Of a DNA stretch of 64,000 nt, positions 35,896 to 46,846 are shown piece by piece; the first letter of the stretch is position 1; each line of letters starts with the position of its first letter. Location: the NCBI RefSeq assembly GCF_040548735.1, contig NZ_JBEPSD010000003.1, positions 434,001 to 498,000 on the forward strand, read 5' to 3'. Position numbers and translations under genes: made by a program. Under the pieces are notes generated by a model. The model did not search any database, was not told where the DNA came from, and saw nothing but the letters and a program-made list of their open reading frames with translations. Source of the DNA: Rhodanobacter soli (GTDB taxonomy: Bacteria; Pseudomonadota; Gammaproteobacteria; Xanthomonadales; Rhodanobacteraceae).

Positions 35896-35912
35896 TGTCG
35901 GAAATTTTTACA
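35896..35912 (+). promoter_or_regulatory. Candidate PrsR-binding box of PEP-CTERM gene 2
   Basis: TGTCGGAAATTTTTACA is an imperfect palindrome (TGT...ACA ends) lying 63 bp upstream of the -24 element. The same motif, in the same orientation and spacing, precedes PEP-CTERM gene 1. It is a plausible activator site for the Fis-type DNA-binding domain of PrsR. Confidence 0.6.
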
Positions 35913-35975
35913 AAATTGAACTATTCATTGATTGGGAACAGTCAAAGTCATAATTAAATCAACAACTTATAAGCT

Positions 35976-35991
35976 TGGCTCGAAATGTGCT
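35976..35991 (+). promoter_or_regulatory. Sigma-54 -24/-12 promoter of PEP-CTERM gene 2
   Basis: TGGCTCGAAATGTGCT matches TGGCACG-N4-TTGCW with two mismatches and exact spacing between the invariant GG and GC. It lies about 101 bp before the GTG start at 36093. Confidence 0.8.
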
Positions 35992-36092
35992 TTGAAACTG
36001 CGGAGTTGGTAGCGATGAAATACCAATGAGTTCGAAAGGTCCCGGGCTGCCTGGCGACGGATGGCGACAAGTCTCAATGGAGGTCAAACACC

Positions 36093-36803
36093 GTGAAAAG
36101 AATCCTGATTCTGACGGGTATTGCTCTGGCCGCACTGACCGTGCTGCCCTTGCGGGTCGCCGCGACCCCCATCTCGACCAGTATCGATCTGAACACCGTT
36201 TTTTCCGGCAGCACGCCGGATGGCAGTGCACCCTGGCTCACCGCTGAGTTCACGTCCTCCGTGGGTTCGAACTCGGGAACGCTGGTGCTGTCCTTCCATA
36301 CGACCGGGTCGGATTTTATACAGGGGATGAGTAGTAAGAAATCCGTCGTCGGCTGGGCCTTTTATCTCGATCAGGCGCTCTCTTCCTCCGGGATCACATG
36401 CACCGCGGGTACTTGCGCGGGCAACGGCGCGTCATACAACGCGAGCGGTTTCAATGCGGGTCCGGTGCCGGGTATGTTCAACCTTGCTTTCGGCTGGTCG
36501 CCCGGCAGCCGGTTCACGGCCGGCGATTCAGCGACCTATGATCTGACGTTCTTGAACCCGCTGACGGGTAATCCGTTTGTGGAGAACGACAGCAAATGGT
36601 CATCGGTGGCGCACATCCAGGGCATTGGCAATAAGGGTGACTGCAGCGGCTGGATCGTGTCGGGGGATGGAACCGTTGCCGGGGGCAGCGGGCCCTGCGG
36701 CGACCCGCCCGTGACGGTGCCGGAGCCTGGCAAGCTGGGCATGTTCGGCCTCGGTCTGCTGTTTACCGGACTGTTCCTGGGTTTGCGCCGGCGCTACAAC
36801 TGA
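36093..36803 (+). CDS. PEP-CTERM sorting-signal protein 2
   Basis: Exported protein of 236 residues from a GTG start at 36093, with TGGAGG 9 bp upstream. The signal peptide is MKRILILTGIALAALTVLPL up to VAA|TP. The mature part is rich in Gly, Ser and Thr, with two cysteine pairs (CTAGTC and CSGW...CGDP). The C-terminal signal is VPEPGKLGMFGLGLLFTGLF followed by LRRRYN. Exosortase A is expected to process it for surface or matrix localisation. It sits 768 bp downstream of the N-acyl transferase gene and is driven by its own sigma-54 promoter, so it is probably a separate transcription unit under PrsK/PrsR control. Confidence 0.92.
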   Translation: MKRILILTGIALAALTVLPLRVAATPISTSIDLNTVFSGSTPDGSAPWLTAEFTSSVGSNSGTLVLSFHTTGSDFIQGMSSKKSVVGWAFYLDQALSSSGITCTAGTCAGNGASYNASGFNAGPVPGMFNLAFGWSPGSRFTAGDSATYDLTFLNPLTGNPFVENDSKWSSVAHIQGIGNKGDCSGWIVSGDGTVAGGSGPCGDPPVTVPEPGKLGMFGLGLLFTGLFLGLRRRYN

Positions 36804-36826
36804 GGGCTCTCGCAGGCTTGGGTTTT

Positions 36827-36858
36827 CAAAAACAATCTCCTTTGCGGGATTGTTTTTG
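36827..36858. terminator. AT-rich inverted repeat after PEP-CTERM gene 2
   Basis: CAAAAACAATC and its exact complement GATTGTTTTTG, separated by 10 bases, lie 23 bp after the stop. The T-rich 3' arm makes it a likely bidirectional terminator. Confidence 0.65.
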
Positions 36859-36965
36859 GAGCCGTCCTGGACAGCCGGATCTGTCGAAGATGGCCCCGCG
36901 GCCGTACTTGTTCTTGCTGCGCCGTCAGGCCTGCGCAGATACGTGCAGATCCGGTGCAACCCACG

Positions 36966-36995
36966 AAAAAGCCCACTTGAGAAAGTGGGCTTTTC
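36966..36995. terminator. Intrinsic terminator downstream of tRNA-Phe
   Basis: GCCCACTT-GAGA-AAGTGGGC forms an 8-bp stem at 36971-36990, with A5 on one side and T4 on the other, so it works in both directions. It starts about 16 bp from the tRNA 3' end on the minus strand. Confidence 0.85.
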
Positions 36996-37006
36996 GTTGC
37001 TGTACA

Positions 37007-37082
37007 TGGTGGCCGGGGACGGAATCGAACCGCCGACACGGGGATTTTCAATCCCCTGCTCTACCAACTGAGCTACCCGGCC
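37007..37082 (-). tRNA. tRNA-Phe (GAA)
   Basis: A 76-nt cloverleaf with encoded CCA. The acceptor stem is GGCCGGG paired with CCCGGCC, the D-arm contains AGCTCAGTTGGTAGAGC, the anticodon stem-loop is GGGGATTGAAAATCCCC with anticodon GAA, and the T-arm contains GGTTCGATTCC. Its 3' end faces the PEP-CTERM accessory block, while core genes lie on its 5' side. Confidence 0.97.
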
Positions 37083-37165
37083 GGGAACCTGGCAATCAGG
37101 GACGACCGCGAGGGGTTGTCGATGTTGCGTGGAGCCGCGCATTAGACCGAATGCACGGCGTTTCG

Positions 37166-37444
37166 TCAAGACTCGTGGTCAGGCGGGGTGAAGCCGGCGG
37201 CCTGGGCGAAGTCGCCGCCGAACAGGAATTTCTCCATCTGCTCGCCGAGGTATTTGCGTGCCTTCGGGTCGAGCGGGTTGAGCCGGTATTCGTTGATCAG
37301 CGTGGTCTGGTGGGCCAGCCATTGCTGCCAGGCGGGCTTGGAAATTTCGGCGTAGATGCGCTGGCCGAGCGGGCCGGGCCAGGGGGCGAAGTCGAGGCCT
37401 TCGGCGTCGATTCCGAGCTTGGTGCAGTGGATGGTACGGCTCAT
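37166..37444 (-). CDS. yggX: Oxidative damage protection / Fe-S trafficking protein YggX
   Basis: Small cytoplasmic protein of 92 residues, typical length for the family. It opens with [11 protein letters not shown], containing the conserved Cys7, and continues with [18 protein letters not shown] and [19 protein letters not shown], both standard YggX segments. It protects iron-sulfur clusters and is thought to handle labile iron. The ATG at 37444 has AGGA 8 bp upstream. It follows mutY on the same strand by 53 bp; a mutY-yggX pair is widespread in gammaproteobacteria and fits because MutY carries a 4Fe-4S cluster. Confidence 0.96.
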   Translation of the reverse strand: MSRTIHCTKLGIDAEGLDFAPWPGPLGQRIYAEISKPAWQQWLAHQTTLINEYRLNPLDPKARKYLGEQMEKFLFGGDFAQAAGFTPPDHES

Positions 37445-37497
37445 GGTTCGAATCCTGGTGGGGTTGCCACGGTGACGAGCACAGCTTGCGGTTCTGC

Positions 37498-38544
37498 TCA
37501 GGCGTTGTCGTTGATCTGCAGCAAGAGGCTGCGTACAGGCGCGGGCAGACCGAGTGCACCGAGTTCGCCGGCGCTGCACCAGCGCAGTTGCGGATTATCG
37601 GCGATGCCGCGCTGCGCTGTCGCGCGGTCGAACAGCAGCGGCTCGATGTCGAGCCGGTAATGGCTGAACACGTGGGTGAACGGGGCGAGTGCCTGCGCGT
37701 CGTCGATCTGCGCATGCTGCTGCGCGATGCGCCAGGCGCCATCCGGGTCGCTCGCTTCGGGCAGGCTCCACAGGCCGGACCACACGCCTTGCGGGCCGCG
37801 CCGTTCCAGCAGCACGCGGCCGTGGCGGTCGCGCAGGATCAGCATCACGGTGGCGCGGGTGGGAATGGATTTGGGCGGCTTGCGGCTGGGCAGTTGCGCG
37901 GTGAGGCCGTCGCGATGGGCGATGCAGTCGGCGGCCAGCGGACAGTCCTCGCAGCGTGGGCGCGAGCGTGTGCATAGCGTCGCGCCGAGGTCCATGATCG
38001 CCTGGGTGTAGTCGGCGATGCGGGTGGCCGGGGTGTGCGCTTCGGCCTGTTGCCACAGTTGCTTCTCTACCGCGCTTTCGCCAGGGTGGCCGTGGATGCC
38101 GTGGTAGCGGGTCAGCACGCGCTTGACGTTGCCGTCTAGGATGGCGAAGCGCAGGCCGTGTGCCTGCGCCAGGATCGCACCGGCGGTGGAGCGGCCGATG
38201 CCGGGCAGCGCGCTCAATGCGGCGAAGTCGCGCGGCAGTTCGCCGCCGTGCCGCTCGACGCAGAGCTGCGCGGCGCGATGCAGGAAGCGCGCGCGACGGT
38301 AGTAGCCGAGCCCGGACCACAGTGCCAGCACGGTGTCCTCGTCGGCGGCGGCAAGGTCGCGCAGGGTGGGCAGGGCGTTGACGAAGCGCTCGAAGTAGCT
38401 GACCACGGTGGCGACCTGGGTCTGCTGCAGCATCACCTCGGACAGCCATACGCGGTAGGCGTCGCGAGGGTGCTGCCAGGGCAGGTCCTTGCGGCCGTGC
38501 TGGTCGAACCAGCGCAGCAGGCGGGCGGCCAGGGATGCGTTCAT
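37498..38544 (-). CDS. mutY: A/G-specific adenine glycosylase MutY
   Basis: DNA repair glycosylase of 348 residues that removes adenine opposite 8-oxoguanine. The start at 38544 overlaps the upstream AsmA-like stop (ATGA). Visible features include [20 protein letters not shown], the helix-hairpin-helix [13 protein letters not shown] with catalytic Asp in [11 protein letters not shown], and the Fe-S site C-x6-C-x2-C-x5-C ([17 protein letters not shown]). A Nudix-like 8-oxoG recognition domain ([15 protein letters not shown]) forms the C-terminus. Length and domains are those of a complete enzyme. Confidence 0.97.
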   Translation of the reverse strand: MNASLAARLLRWFDQHGRKDLPWQHPRDAYRVWLSEVMLQQTQVATVVSYFERFVNALPTLRDLAAADEDTVLALWSGLGYYRRARFLHRAAQLCVERHGGELPRDFAALSALPGIGRSTAGAILAQAHGLRFAILDGNVKRVLTRYHGIHGHPGESAVEKQLWQQAEAHTPATRIADYTQAIMDLGATLCTRSRPRCEDCPLAADCIAHRDGLTAQLPSRKPPKSIPTRATVMLILRDRHGRVLLERRGPQGVWSGLWSLPEASDPDGAWRIAQQHAQIDDAQALAPFTHVFSHYRLDIEPLLFDRATAQRGIADNPQLRWCSAGELGALGLPAPVRSLLLQINDNA

Positions 38545-39608
38545 GGCTGCTTCTTGCCGGCGGGTTTCGCCGGTGCGGCCGCCGTGCCGGCCGGCGCGGG
38601 CACGGCGTCGCCGGCGCGGATGGTGAGGCCCTCGATGCTGATGCCGCCGGCTTCGAGCTTCGCGATTTCCGCGTGGCCGCTGCCCGGCGGCACGCTCAAT
38701 TGCGGCCCTTGCGGGTCGCCCAGTTGACTCCACCAGTGGGCCAGCGCCAGCGGCGGCAGGCGCAGGTCGGCGTGGTTGGCGGGGCCGTCGAGCTTCAGCG
38801 CGAGCAGCAGCGGATTGCTCTGGTCGGCGGGGGTCAGCAGCAGCGAGATGTCGTATTGGCCGGCACTGGCCTGGTCGAGCTTGCCGGCAAGGCTGGCGGC
38901 GGCGTCGGCGGCACCGTGCCAGTGAGCATTGCCGGTGAGCGCGAGCGTCATCGCGCTGCCTTGCGACAGATGCAGGGTGATGTTGTTCAACTGCAGCGCG
39001 TTGCCTTCGATGCGCGGCGTGGCGGACAGCCGCAGTTGCAGCGGCGTGCCCGCGGCGGTGGCGGCGGACAGAGCGAGCGGGAATGGCTGGCCGGAAATCA
39101 GGCTGCCGGCTTCGAGCGAGACGTTGCCGAGCAGCACCTCGTTGCCGCGCACCACGCTGCCGTGGCTGATGCTGACGCCGGTGTCGATGCGCGGGATGTT
39201 CGGCGGCGCGTCCTCGGGTTGCGCGGGCAGGGCGGCGAGCCACTCCTGCAGCGCGTCGAGGTCGACCCGGGGCGATTCGATCTGCAGTTGCGAGATCACC
39301 GTGGGACCGCCGAGCACGGTATGCCATGGCAAGACCAGCTGGCCGTGCGCGGCCAGCAGGATCGGCGCGCCGGCGCCTTCGGCATTGAGCGTGATGCCGT
39401 CCAGGTCCAGCGCCGGCCGCGGGAACAAGGTCGGGCTGGCCGGGCTGGCCAGGTTCAGCTCGAGTCCGGCGGTGCGCGCCTGGGTCTGCAGCATGCGGGT
39501 GAAGCGCTCCGGTTGCAGCAGCAGGTAGACGGCGATCACCGCAGCGAGCACCACCGCCAGCGCGAAGCCACCAAGCATCAGCAGGATCAGCCGCAGTCGG
39601 CGCGACAT
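38541..39608 (-). CDS. AsmA-like membrane-anchored protein
   Basis: Protein of 355 residues with one N-terminal TM helix (LILLMLGGFALAVVLAAVIA) and a periplasmic domain that looks like the repeated beta structure of AsmA proteins: alternating hydrophobic strands such as LDLDGITLNAEGAG and ISQLQIESPRVDLDAL. AsmA-family proteins affect outer-membrane assembly and lipid transport. This one is shorter than classical AsmA (over 600 residues). A Lys/Pro/Ala-rich tail ends it. GAGG 8 bp before the ATG at 39608 supports the start. It lies 23 bp after ftsY and overlaps mutY by 4 bp, forming an ftsY-asmA-mutY-yggX operon. Confidence 0.82.
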   Translation of the reverse strand: MSRRLRLILLMLGGFALAVVLAAVIAVYLLLQPERFTRMLQTQARTAGLELNLASPASPTLFPRPALDLDGITLNAEGAGAPILLAAHGQLVLPWHTVLGGPTVISQLQIESPRVDLDALQEWLAALPAQPEDAPPNIPRIDTGVSISHGSVVRGNEVLLGNVSLEAGSLISGQPFPLALSAATAAGTPLQLRLSATPRIEGNALQLNNITLHLSQGSAMTLALTGNAHWHGAADAAASLAGKLDQASAGQYDISLLLTPADQSNPLLLALKLDGPANHADLRLPPLALAHWWSQLGDPQGPQLSVPPGSGHAEIAKLEAGGISIEGLTIRAGDAVPAPAGTAAAPAKPAGKKQP

Positions 39609-39631
39609 GCGTTCAACCTCGCCGTCGTGTT

Positions 39632-40771
39632 TCAGTCATGGCCCTGCACCTCGCCGCCGAGGCTGGCCGGCAGCAGGCCGTCGACGAAGGCCTCGGCCTC
39701 GAACGGGCGCAGGTCGGTGGCGCTTTCGCCCAGGCCGACGAAACGGATCGGCAGGCCGAACTCGCGCGCCAGCGCGAACACCACGCCGCCCTTGGCGGTG
39801 CCGTCGAGCTTGGTCACGACCAGGCCGGTGACGCCCACGATCTGGCGGAACTGGCGCACCTGGCTGACCGCGTTCTGGCCGGTGGTGCCGTCGATCACCA
39901 TCAGTACTTCGTGCGGCGCGTCGGCGTCGAGCTTCTTCAGCACGCGGGCGATCTTGCCCAGTTCGTCCATCAGTCCGCCCTGGGTATGCAATCGGCCGGC
40001 GGTGTCGGCGATCAGCACGTCGGTGCCGCGCGAGCGCGCCGCCTGCAGCGCGTCGAAGATCACGCTGGCAGAGTCGGCATCCTGCCCTTGCGAGATCACC
40101 GGCACCTGGTTGCGCTCCCCCCAGGTCTTCAACTGCTCGACCGCGGCGGCGCGGAAGGTGTCGCCGGCGGCCAGCATCACCGCGCGCCTTTCGTCGCGCC
40201 AGCGGCGCGCCAGCTTGCCGATGGTGGTGGTCTTGCCGGCGCCGTTGATGCCGACCACCAGCACCACGAACGGCTGCTTGCCGCGCACGTCGAGCGGCTG
40301 CTCGACCGGCTTGAGCAGGGCGACCAGCGCCTGGCGCAGCGCGGCCAGCAGTGCCGGGGCGTCGGCGAACTCGCGCTTGTGCATGCGCTTGCGCAGGTTC
40401 TCGACCAGCTCGGTGCTGGCCTCGACGCCGACGTCGGCGGTGATCAGGGTGGTTTCCAGTTCGTCGAGCAGGTCGTCGTCGAGCTTGGGGTTGCGCACGA
40501 ACAGCGAGCCGAGGCTGCGCGCGAATACATTGCCGGACAACCGCTCGCGCCAGCCGCGCCTGGTCGATGCCGGTTCTTCGGCGACGGGTTCGCTGGCCGG
40601 CGCCACGAAGCGTTCGGTTTCGGGCTGGGTTTCGGCGGGGACGGGGATTTCCGCCAGTGCTTCGTGCAGGGATGCGTCGCCGCTTTCCGGCACGCTGGCG
40701 TCGACAGGTGCCTTGGCAGTGGCTGGCTCCACTTCCTTGTCGGCAGTTTTTTTCTTCCAGAACTTGAGCAT
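39632..40771 (-). CDS. ftsY: Signal recognition particle receptor FtsY
   Basis: SRP-receptor GTPase of 379 residues that docks ribosome-SRP complexes at the inner membrane. An acidic, Ala/Pro/Glu-rich A domain (residues 1 to about 70) precedes the N domain helices (LDDDLLDELETTLITADVGV). The G domain shows GINGAGKTTTIGKLA (G1), DTFRAAA, DTAGRLHT (G3) and TKLDGTAKGG (G4), in the order typical of FtsY. The start at 40771 yields the usual MLKFWKKK N-terminus. It is divergent from rsmD, 89 bp away, an arrangement common in proteobacteria. Confidence 0.97.
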   Translation of the reverse strand: MLKFWKKKTADKEVEPATAKAPVDASVPESGDASLHEALAEIPVPAETQPETERFVAPASEPVAEEPASTRRGWRERLSGNVFARSLGSLFVRNPKLDDDLLDELETTLITADVGVEASTELVENLRKRMHKREFADAPALLAALRQALVALLKPVEQPLDVRGKQPFVVLVVGINGAGKTTTIGKLARRWRDERRAVMLAAGDTFRAAAVEQLKTWGERNQVPVISQGQDADSASVIFDALQAARSRGTDVLIADTAGRLHTQGGLMDELGKIARVLKKLDADAPHEVLMVIDGTTGQNAVSQVRQFRQIVGVTGLVVTKLDGTAKGGVVFALAREFGLPIRFVGLGESATDLRPFEAEAFVDGLLPASLGGEVQGHD

Positions 40772-40860
40772 TGCGGCCGTGATTCAAAGACAATGGCCGG
40801 CATGCTAACACTCCAACCTGTACGGGCCGTTGAGGGTCCGACCGCTGAGGGCCCGGCGGC

Positions 40861-42521
<1,661 letters not shown>

Positions 42522-42561
42522 GCGCGGTCGCCGCGCCGGCAGCGCCGGCGCAGCTCCGCAG

Positions 42562-42591
42562 CAGCGCCCTCGGCCTTGCACGAGGGCGCTG
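42562..42591 (+). terminator. Hairpin after the coaD-lipoprotein unit
   Basis: CAGCGCCCTCG and CGAGGGCGCTG form an 11-bp perfect stem with an 8-base loop, 41 bp after the lipoprotein stop. There is no T-run, so termination strength is uncertain. Confidence 0.5.
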
Positions 42592-42662
42592 GATGCTTGG
42601 TCGCTGCGAGGTCGCCAGCGCACCGGCACGCTCTCCCCAAGCGTCGCACCCCCAGCATGTAG

Positions 42663-44653
<1,991 letters not shown>

Positions 44654-44662
44654 GGTCAGGCC

Positions 44663-44887
44663 ATGGAACTGTTCTCGATACTCGGCAACTCTCAGCGACT
44701 GGATGGCGGCGCCATGTTTGTTCGGCCCATCCATGGGCCTCACCCTGCGGGCCAGCCTTCGGCTGTCCAAATCCGTTCCGGACGGATTTGTGTTCGGCCC
44801 ATCCATGGGCCTCACCCTGCGCTGCGCGCAGGGCCGCCTGCGGCGTCCGGATTCGTTCCAGACGAATCCGTGGCAATGGGATACTGA
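44663..44887 (+). pseudogene. Truncated duplicate 5' end of the MBL gene running into repeat sequence
   Basis: A 74-codon frame begins at 44663 with [19 protein letters not shown], a copy of the first 19 codons of the MBL-fold gene at 44895 with four base differences in 57. It then runs through the palindromic repeat and stops at 44887, 7 bp before the intact gene's ATG. It has the better ribosome-binding site (AAGGTCAGG). It may be a leader whose translation couples to the real gene, or simply debris from a duplication. Confidence 0.7.
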
Positions 44888-44892
44888 TTTCG
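44720..44892. repeat. Mosaic palindromic repeat element, two modules
   Basis: Two exact 30-bp copies (44720-44749 and 44792-44821), each containing GGCCCATCCATGGGCC, are each followed by another stem-loop: AAATCCG/CGGATTT near 44769 and GGATTCG/CGAATCC near 44852. The element is bracketed by the duplicated MBL 5' end (44661-44718 and 44893-44950). It looks like a REP-like interspersed repeat. No transposase is nearby. Confidence 0.75.
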
Positions 44893-44894
44893 CC

Positions 44895-45767
44895 ATGGAA
44901 CTATTCTCGATACTCGGCAACTCGCAGCAACTGGATGGCGGCGCCATGTTCGGCAATGCTCCTAAGGCGCTGTGGTCGCGCTGGATCGAGCCGGATGCTG
45001 AGAACCGCATCCCGCTGGCCTGCCGCTGCCTGCTGGTGAAGGATCTGGACGGGCGCAACGTGCTGTTCGAGACCGGTATCGGCGCGTTCTTCGAGCCGGC
45101 GCTGCGCGAGCGCTATGGCGTGGTCGAGTCGCGGCATGTGCTGCTGGATTCGCTGGCCGAGGCCGGGCTCACCCACGAAGACATCGACGTGGTGGTGCTG
45201 TCGCACCTGCACTTCGACCACGCCGGTGGCTTGCTGGCGGCCTGGGAGGAAGGCCAGGCGCCGCGGCTGCTGTTCCCGAACGCGCGTTTCGTGGTGGGCG
45301 CGGAGCATTGGCGCCGTGCGCTGAAGCCGCATCCGCGCGATCGCGCCTCGTTCGTGCCGGAACTGCAGCCGCTGCTTGAAGCCAGCGGCCGGCTTGAGCT
45401 GGTCGATGGCGAATATTCGCAGACGCTGGGCGAGTCGGCGCGTTTCTTCTTTTCGGACGGCCATACGCCTGGCCTGATGCTGGCCGAAGTCGGCGGCGTG
45501 GTGTTTTGCGCCGACCTGATCCCGGGTCGCTTCTGGGTGCACCTGCCGATCACGATGGGCTACGACCGCTGGCCGGAGAAGTTGATCGACGAGAAGCGCG
45601 TGTTCCTGGAAGACAAGCTGGCGCGCGGCGTGGGGCTGTTCTTCACCCACGACCACGAGTACGCGCTGGCGCGGGTGACGCGCGACGAACGTGGCCGTTT
45701 CGGCACCGCCGACGAACAGCGCGAGTTGCGCGGCGTTCCGCCGCATCGCCACGCCGGAGCGGCTTGA
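44895..45767 (+). CDS. MBL-fold metallo-hydrolase
   Basis: Metallo-beta-lactamase-fold hydrolase of 290 residues. The metal site is visible as HLHFDHAGG (HxHxDH), with [11 protein letters not shown] supplying a further His and CADLIPG the bridging Asp; [10 protein letters not shown] gives the last His. It is probably a lactonase- or ester-hydrolase-like enzyme, substrate unknown. I take the ATG at 44895 ([16 protein letters not shown]), which matches the duplicated leader copy at 44663; longer frames run into the repeat element. Its stop overlaps the TMEM43-like gene start (TGATG). Confidence 0.88.
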   Translation: MELFSILGNSQQLDGGAMFGNAPKALWSRWIEPDAENRIPLACRCLLVKDLDGRNVLFETGIGAFFEPALRERYGVVESRHVLLDSLAEAGLTHEDIDVVVLSHLHFDHAGGLLAAWEEGQAPRLLFPNARFVVGAEHWRRALKPHPRDRASFVPELQPLLEASGRLELVDGEYSQTLGESARFFFSDGHTPGLMLAEVGGVVFCADLIPGRFWVHLPITMGYDRWPEKLIDEKRVFLEDKLARGVGLFFTHDHEYALARVTRDERGRFGTADEQRELRGVPPHRHAGAA

Positions 45768-46801
45768 TGGATTGGCGCACGGGAACATCCATGCGTGGGC
45801 TTGTGTTGAACGTCGTCGGCGCCTTGCTGGTATTGGCCGGGATCGGCCTGGTGGCGATGACCGCCCGCAGCCTGCTGAACTACCGCGCGGTGGCCAGCCT
45901 GCATGGTGGCGAGGTGGTCGACCTGGGTGCGAACGCACAGCCCGGAGCCGGCCAGCACGGCTCCATGGTGCGCGTGGTCGGTACGCCGACCGTGGTAGAG
46001 GCGCCGCACGACCCGGATTTCAACCTGCGGGTGAATACCACGATGCTGGTGCGTCACGTGGAGATGTTCCAGTGGCGCGAGGTGCGTGTCGGCAGCGGCG
46101 TGCACTACGAACTGGACTGGGTCGACCACCTGCTCGACGCCGGCCACTTCGAGGATCCGAAGGGGCACGCCAACCCGCTCAGTTTCCCGATCAGCGGCAA
46201 GCAGTTCGATGCCGGCCTGGTGCAGATCGGCGGGTTCAAGCTGGGGCCCGTGCTGCTGCACGCGATACCGGGCACGCAGCGGATCACGCCGGATCCCGGC
46301 GCCTTGCCGGAGAACCTGGCGGCCAGTTTCAGCCGTTACCAGGATTACCTGGTGACCAGCGCGCGGCCGGGCGATCCGCGGCTGGGCGATGTGCGGGTGA
46401 GCTGGAACGAGGTGCCCCTGCAGGAGCTGACCATCGTCGGGCGCATAGACGGCGACCGGCTGGTGGCGGCCACCGACGCCGCCGACGGCAAGGGTTACGC
46501 CGTGCAGGTCGGCGACGTGCCGGTACTGGACGTCTTTCCGGACCTGCCGGTTCCGCCCGAATTTGTGTTGAGCTGGCGGATCCTGGCCGTGCTGCTGGCG
46601 TCGCTGGGTGCGTTCCTGCTGCTCTCGGCCCAGCGCGACCGGCGCGATCCGCTGCTGGCCCTTGGCCTTGGCGCGCTCGTCGTGGGCGTCGTGGCCAGCG
46701 TGCTCTGGCTCGGCGACGATACGCGGACCATGTGCGCCTGGCTGGCGCTGGCGCTGCTCGGCCTGCTGCTCACCGGATGGCGGCTGCGCCGCACGCGCTG
46801 A
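45767..46801 (+). CDS. TMEM43-family membrane protein
   Basis: Membrane protein of 344 residues. One N-terminal TM helix (LVLNVVGALLVLAGIGLVAM) is followed by a large extracytoplasmic domain. Three or four C-terminal helices begin at about residue 265 (ILAVLLASLGAFLLL onward). The domain segments LRVNTTMLVRHVEMFQWRE and HANPLSFPISGKQFDAG match the TMEM43/LUMA family as I recall it. The function in bacteria is unknown. The ATG at 45767 shares a base with the MBL stop; a second ATG at 45791 is possible. It is convergent with the HDOD gene. Confidence 0.83.
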   Translation: MDWRTGTSMRGLVLNVVGALLVLAGIGLVAMTARSLLNYRAVASLHGGEVVDLGANAQPGAGQHGSMVRVVGTPTVVEAPHDPDFNLRVNTTMLVRHVEMFQWREVRVGSGVHYELDWVDHLLDAGHFEDPKGHANPLSFPISGKQFDAGLVQIGGFKLGPVLLHAIPGTQRITPDPGALPENLAASFSRYQDYLVTSARPGDPRLGDVRVSWNEVPLQELTIVGRIDGDRLVAATDAADGKGYAVQVGDVPVLDVFPDLPVPPEFVLSWRILAVLLASLGAFLLLSAQRDRRDPLLALGLGALVVGVVASVLWLGDDTRTMCAWLALALLGLLLTGWRLRRTR

Positions 46802-46846
46802 GCGAAAGGGCCTTCTTGCGGAGGCCGCCCGGAAGGCATCCGGCGG

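Larger units (their letters stand above)
35325..36092. other. Long spacer upstream of PEP-CTERM gene 2
   Basis: 768 bp without a convincing gene. Short frames at 35491-35742 and 35739-35957 show no recognisable family and are probably chance. The first 560 bp are GC-rich with no clear structure. The last 200 bp turn AT-rich and contain the box at 35896-35912 and the sigma-54 promoter at 35976-35991. Confidence 0.55.

Noticed and set aside
35491..35957. Short frames before PEP-CTERM gene 2 as genes or a degraded gene
   Set aside because: No recognisable family, no good ribosome-binding site, and they end in the AT-rich promoter region.
1..36803. Exosortase (xrtA) gene
   Set aside because: No exosortase-like membrane protein is encoded in the window; it is presumably upstream of base 1.
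44703..44894. N-terminal extension of the MBL protein through the repeat element
   Set aside because: The extension is purely repeat-encoded; the ATG at 44895 reproduces the same [11 protein letters not shown] start as the duplicate leader at 44663.
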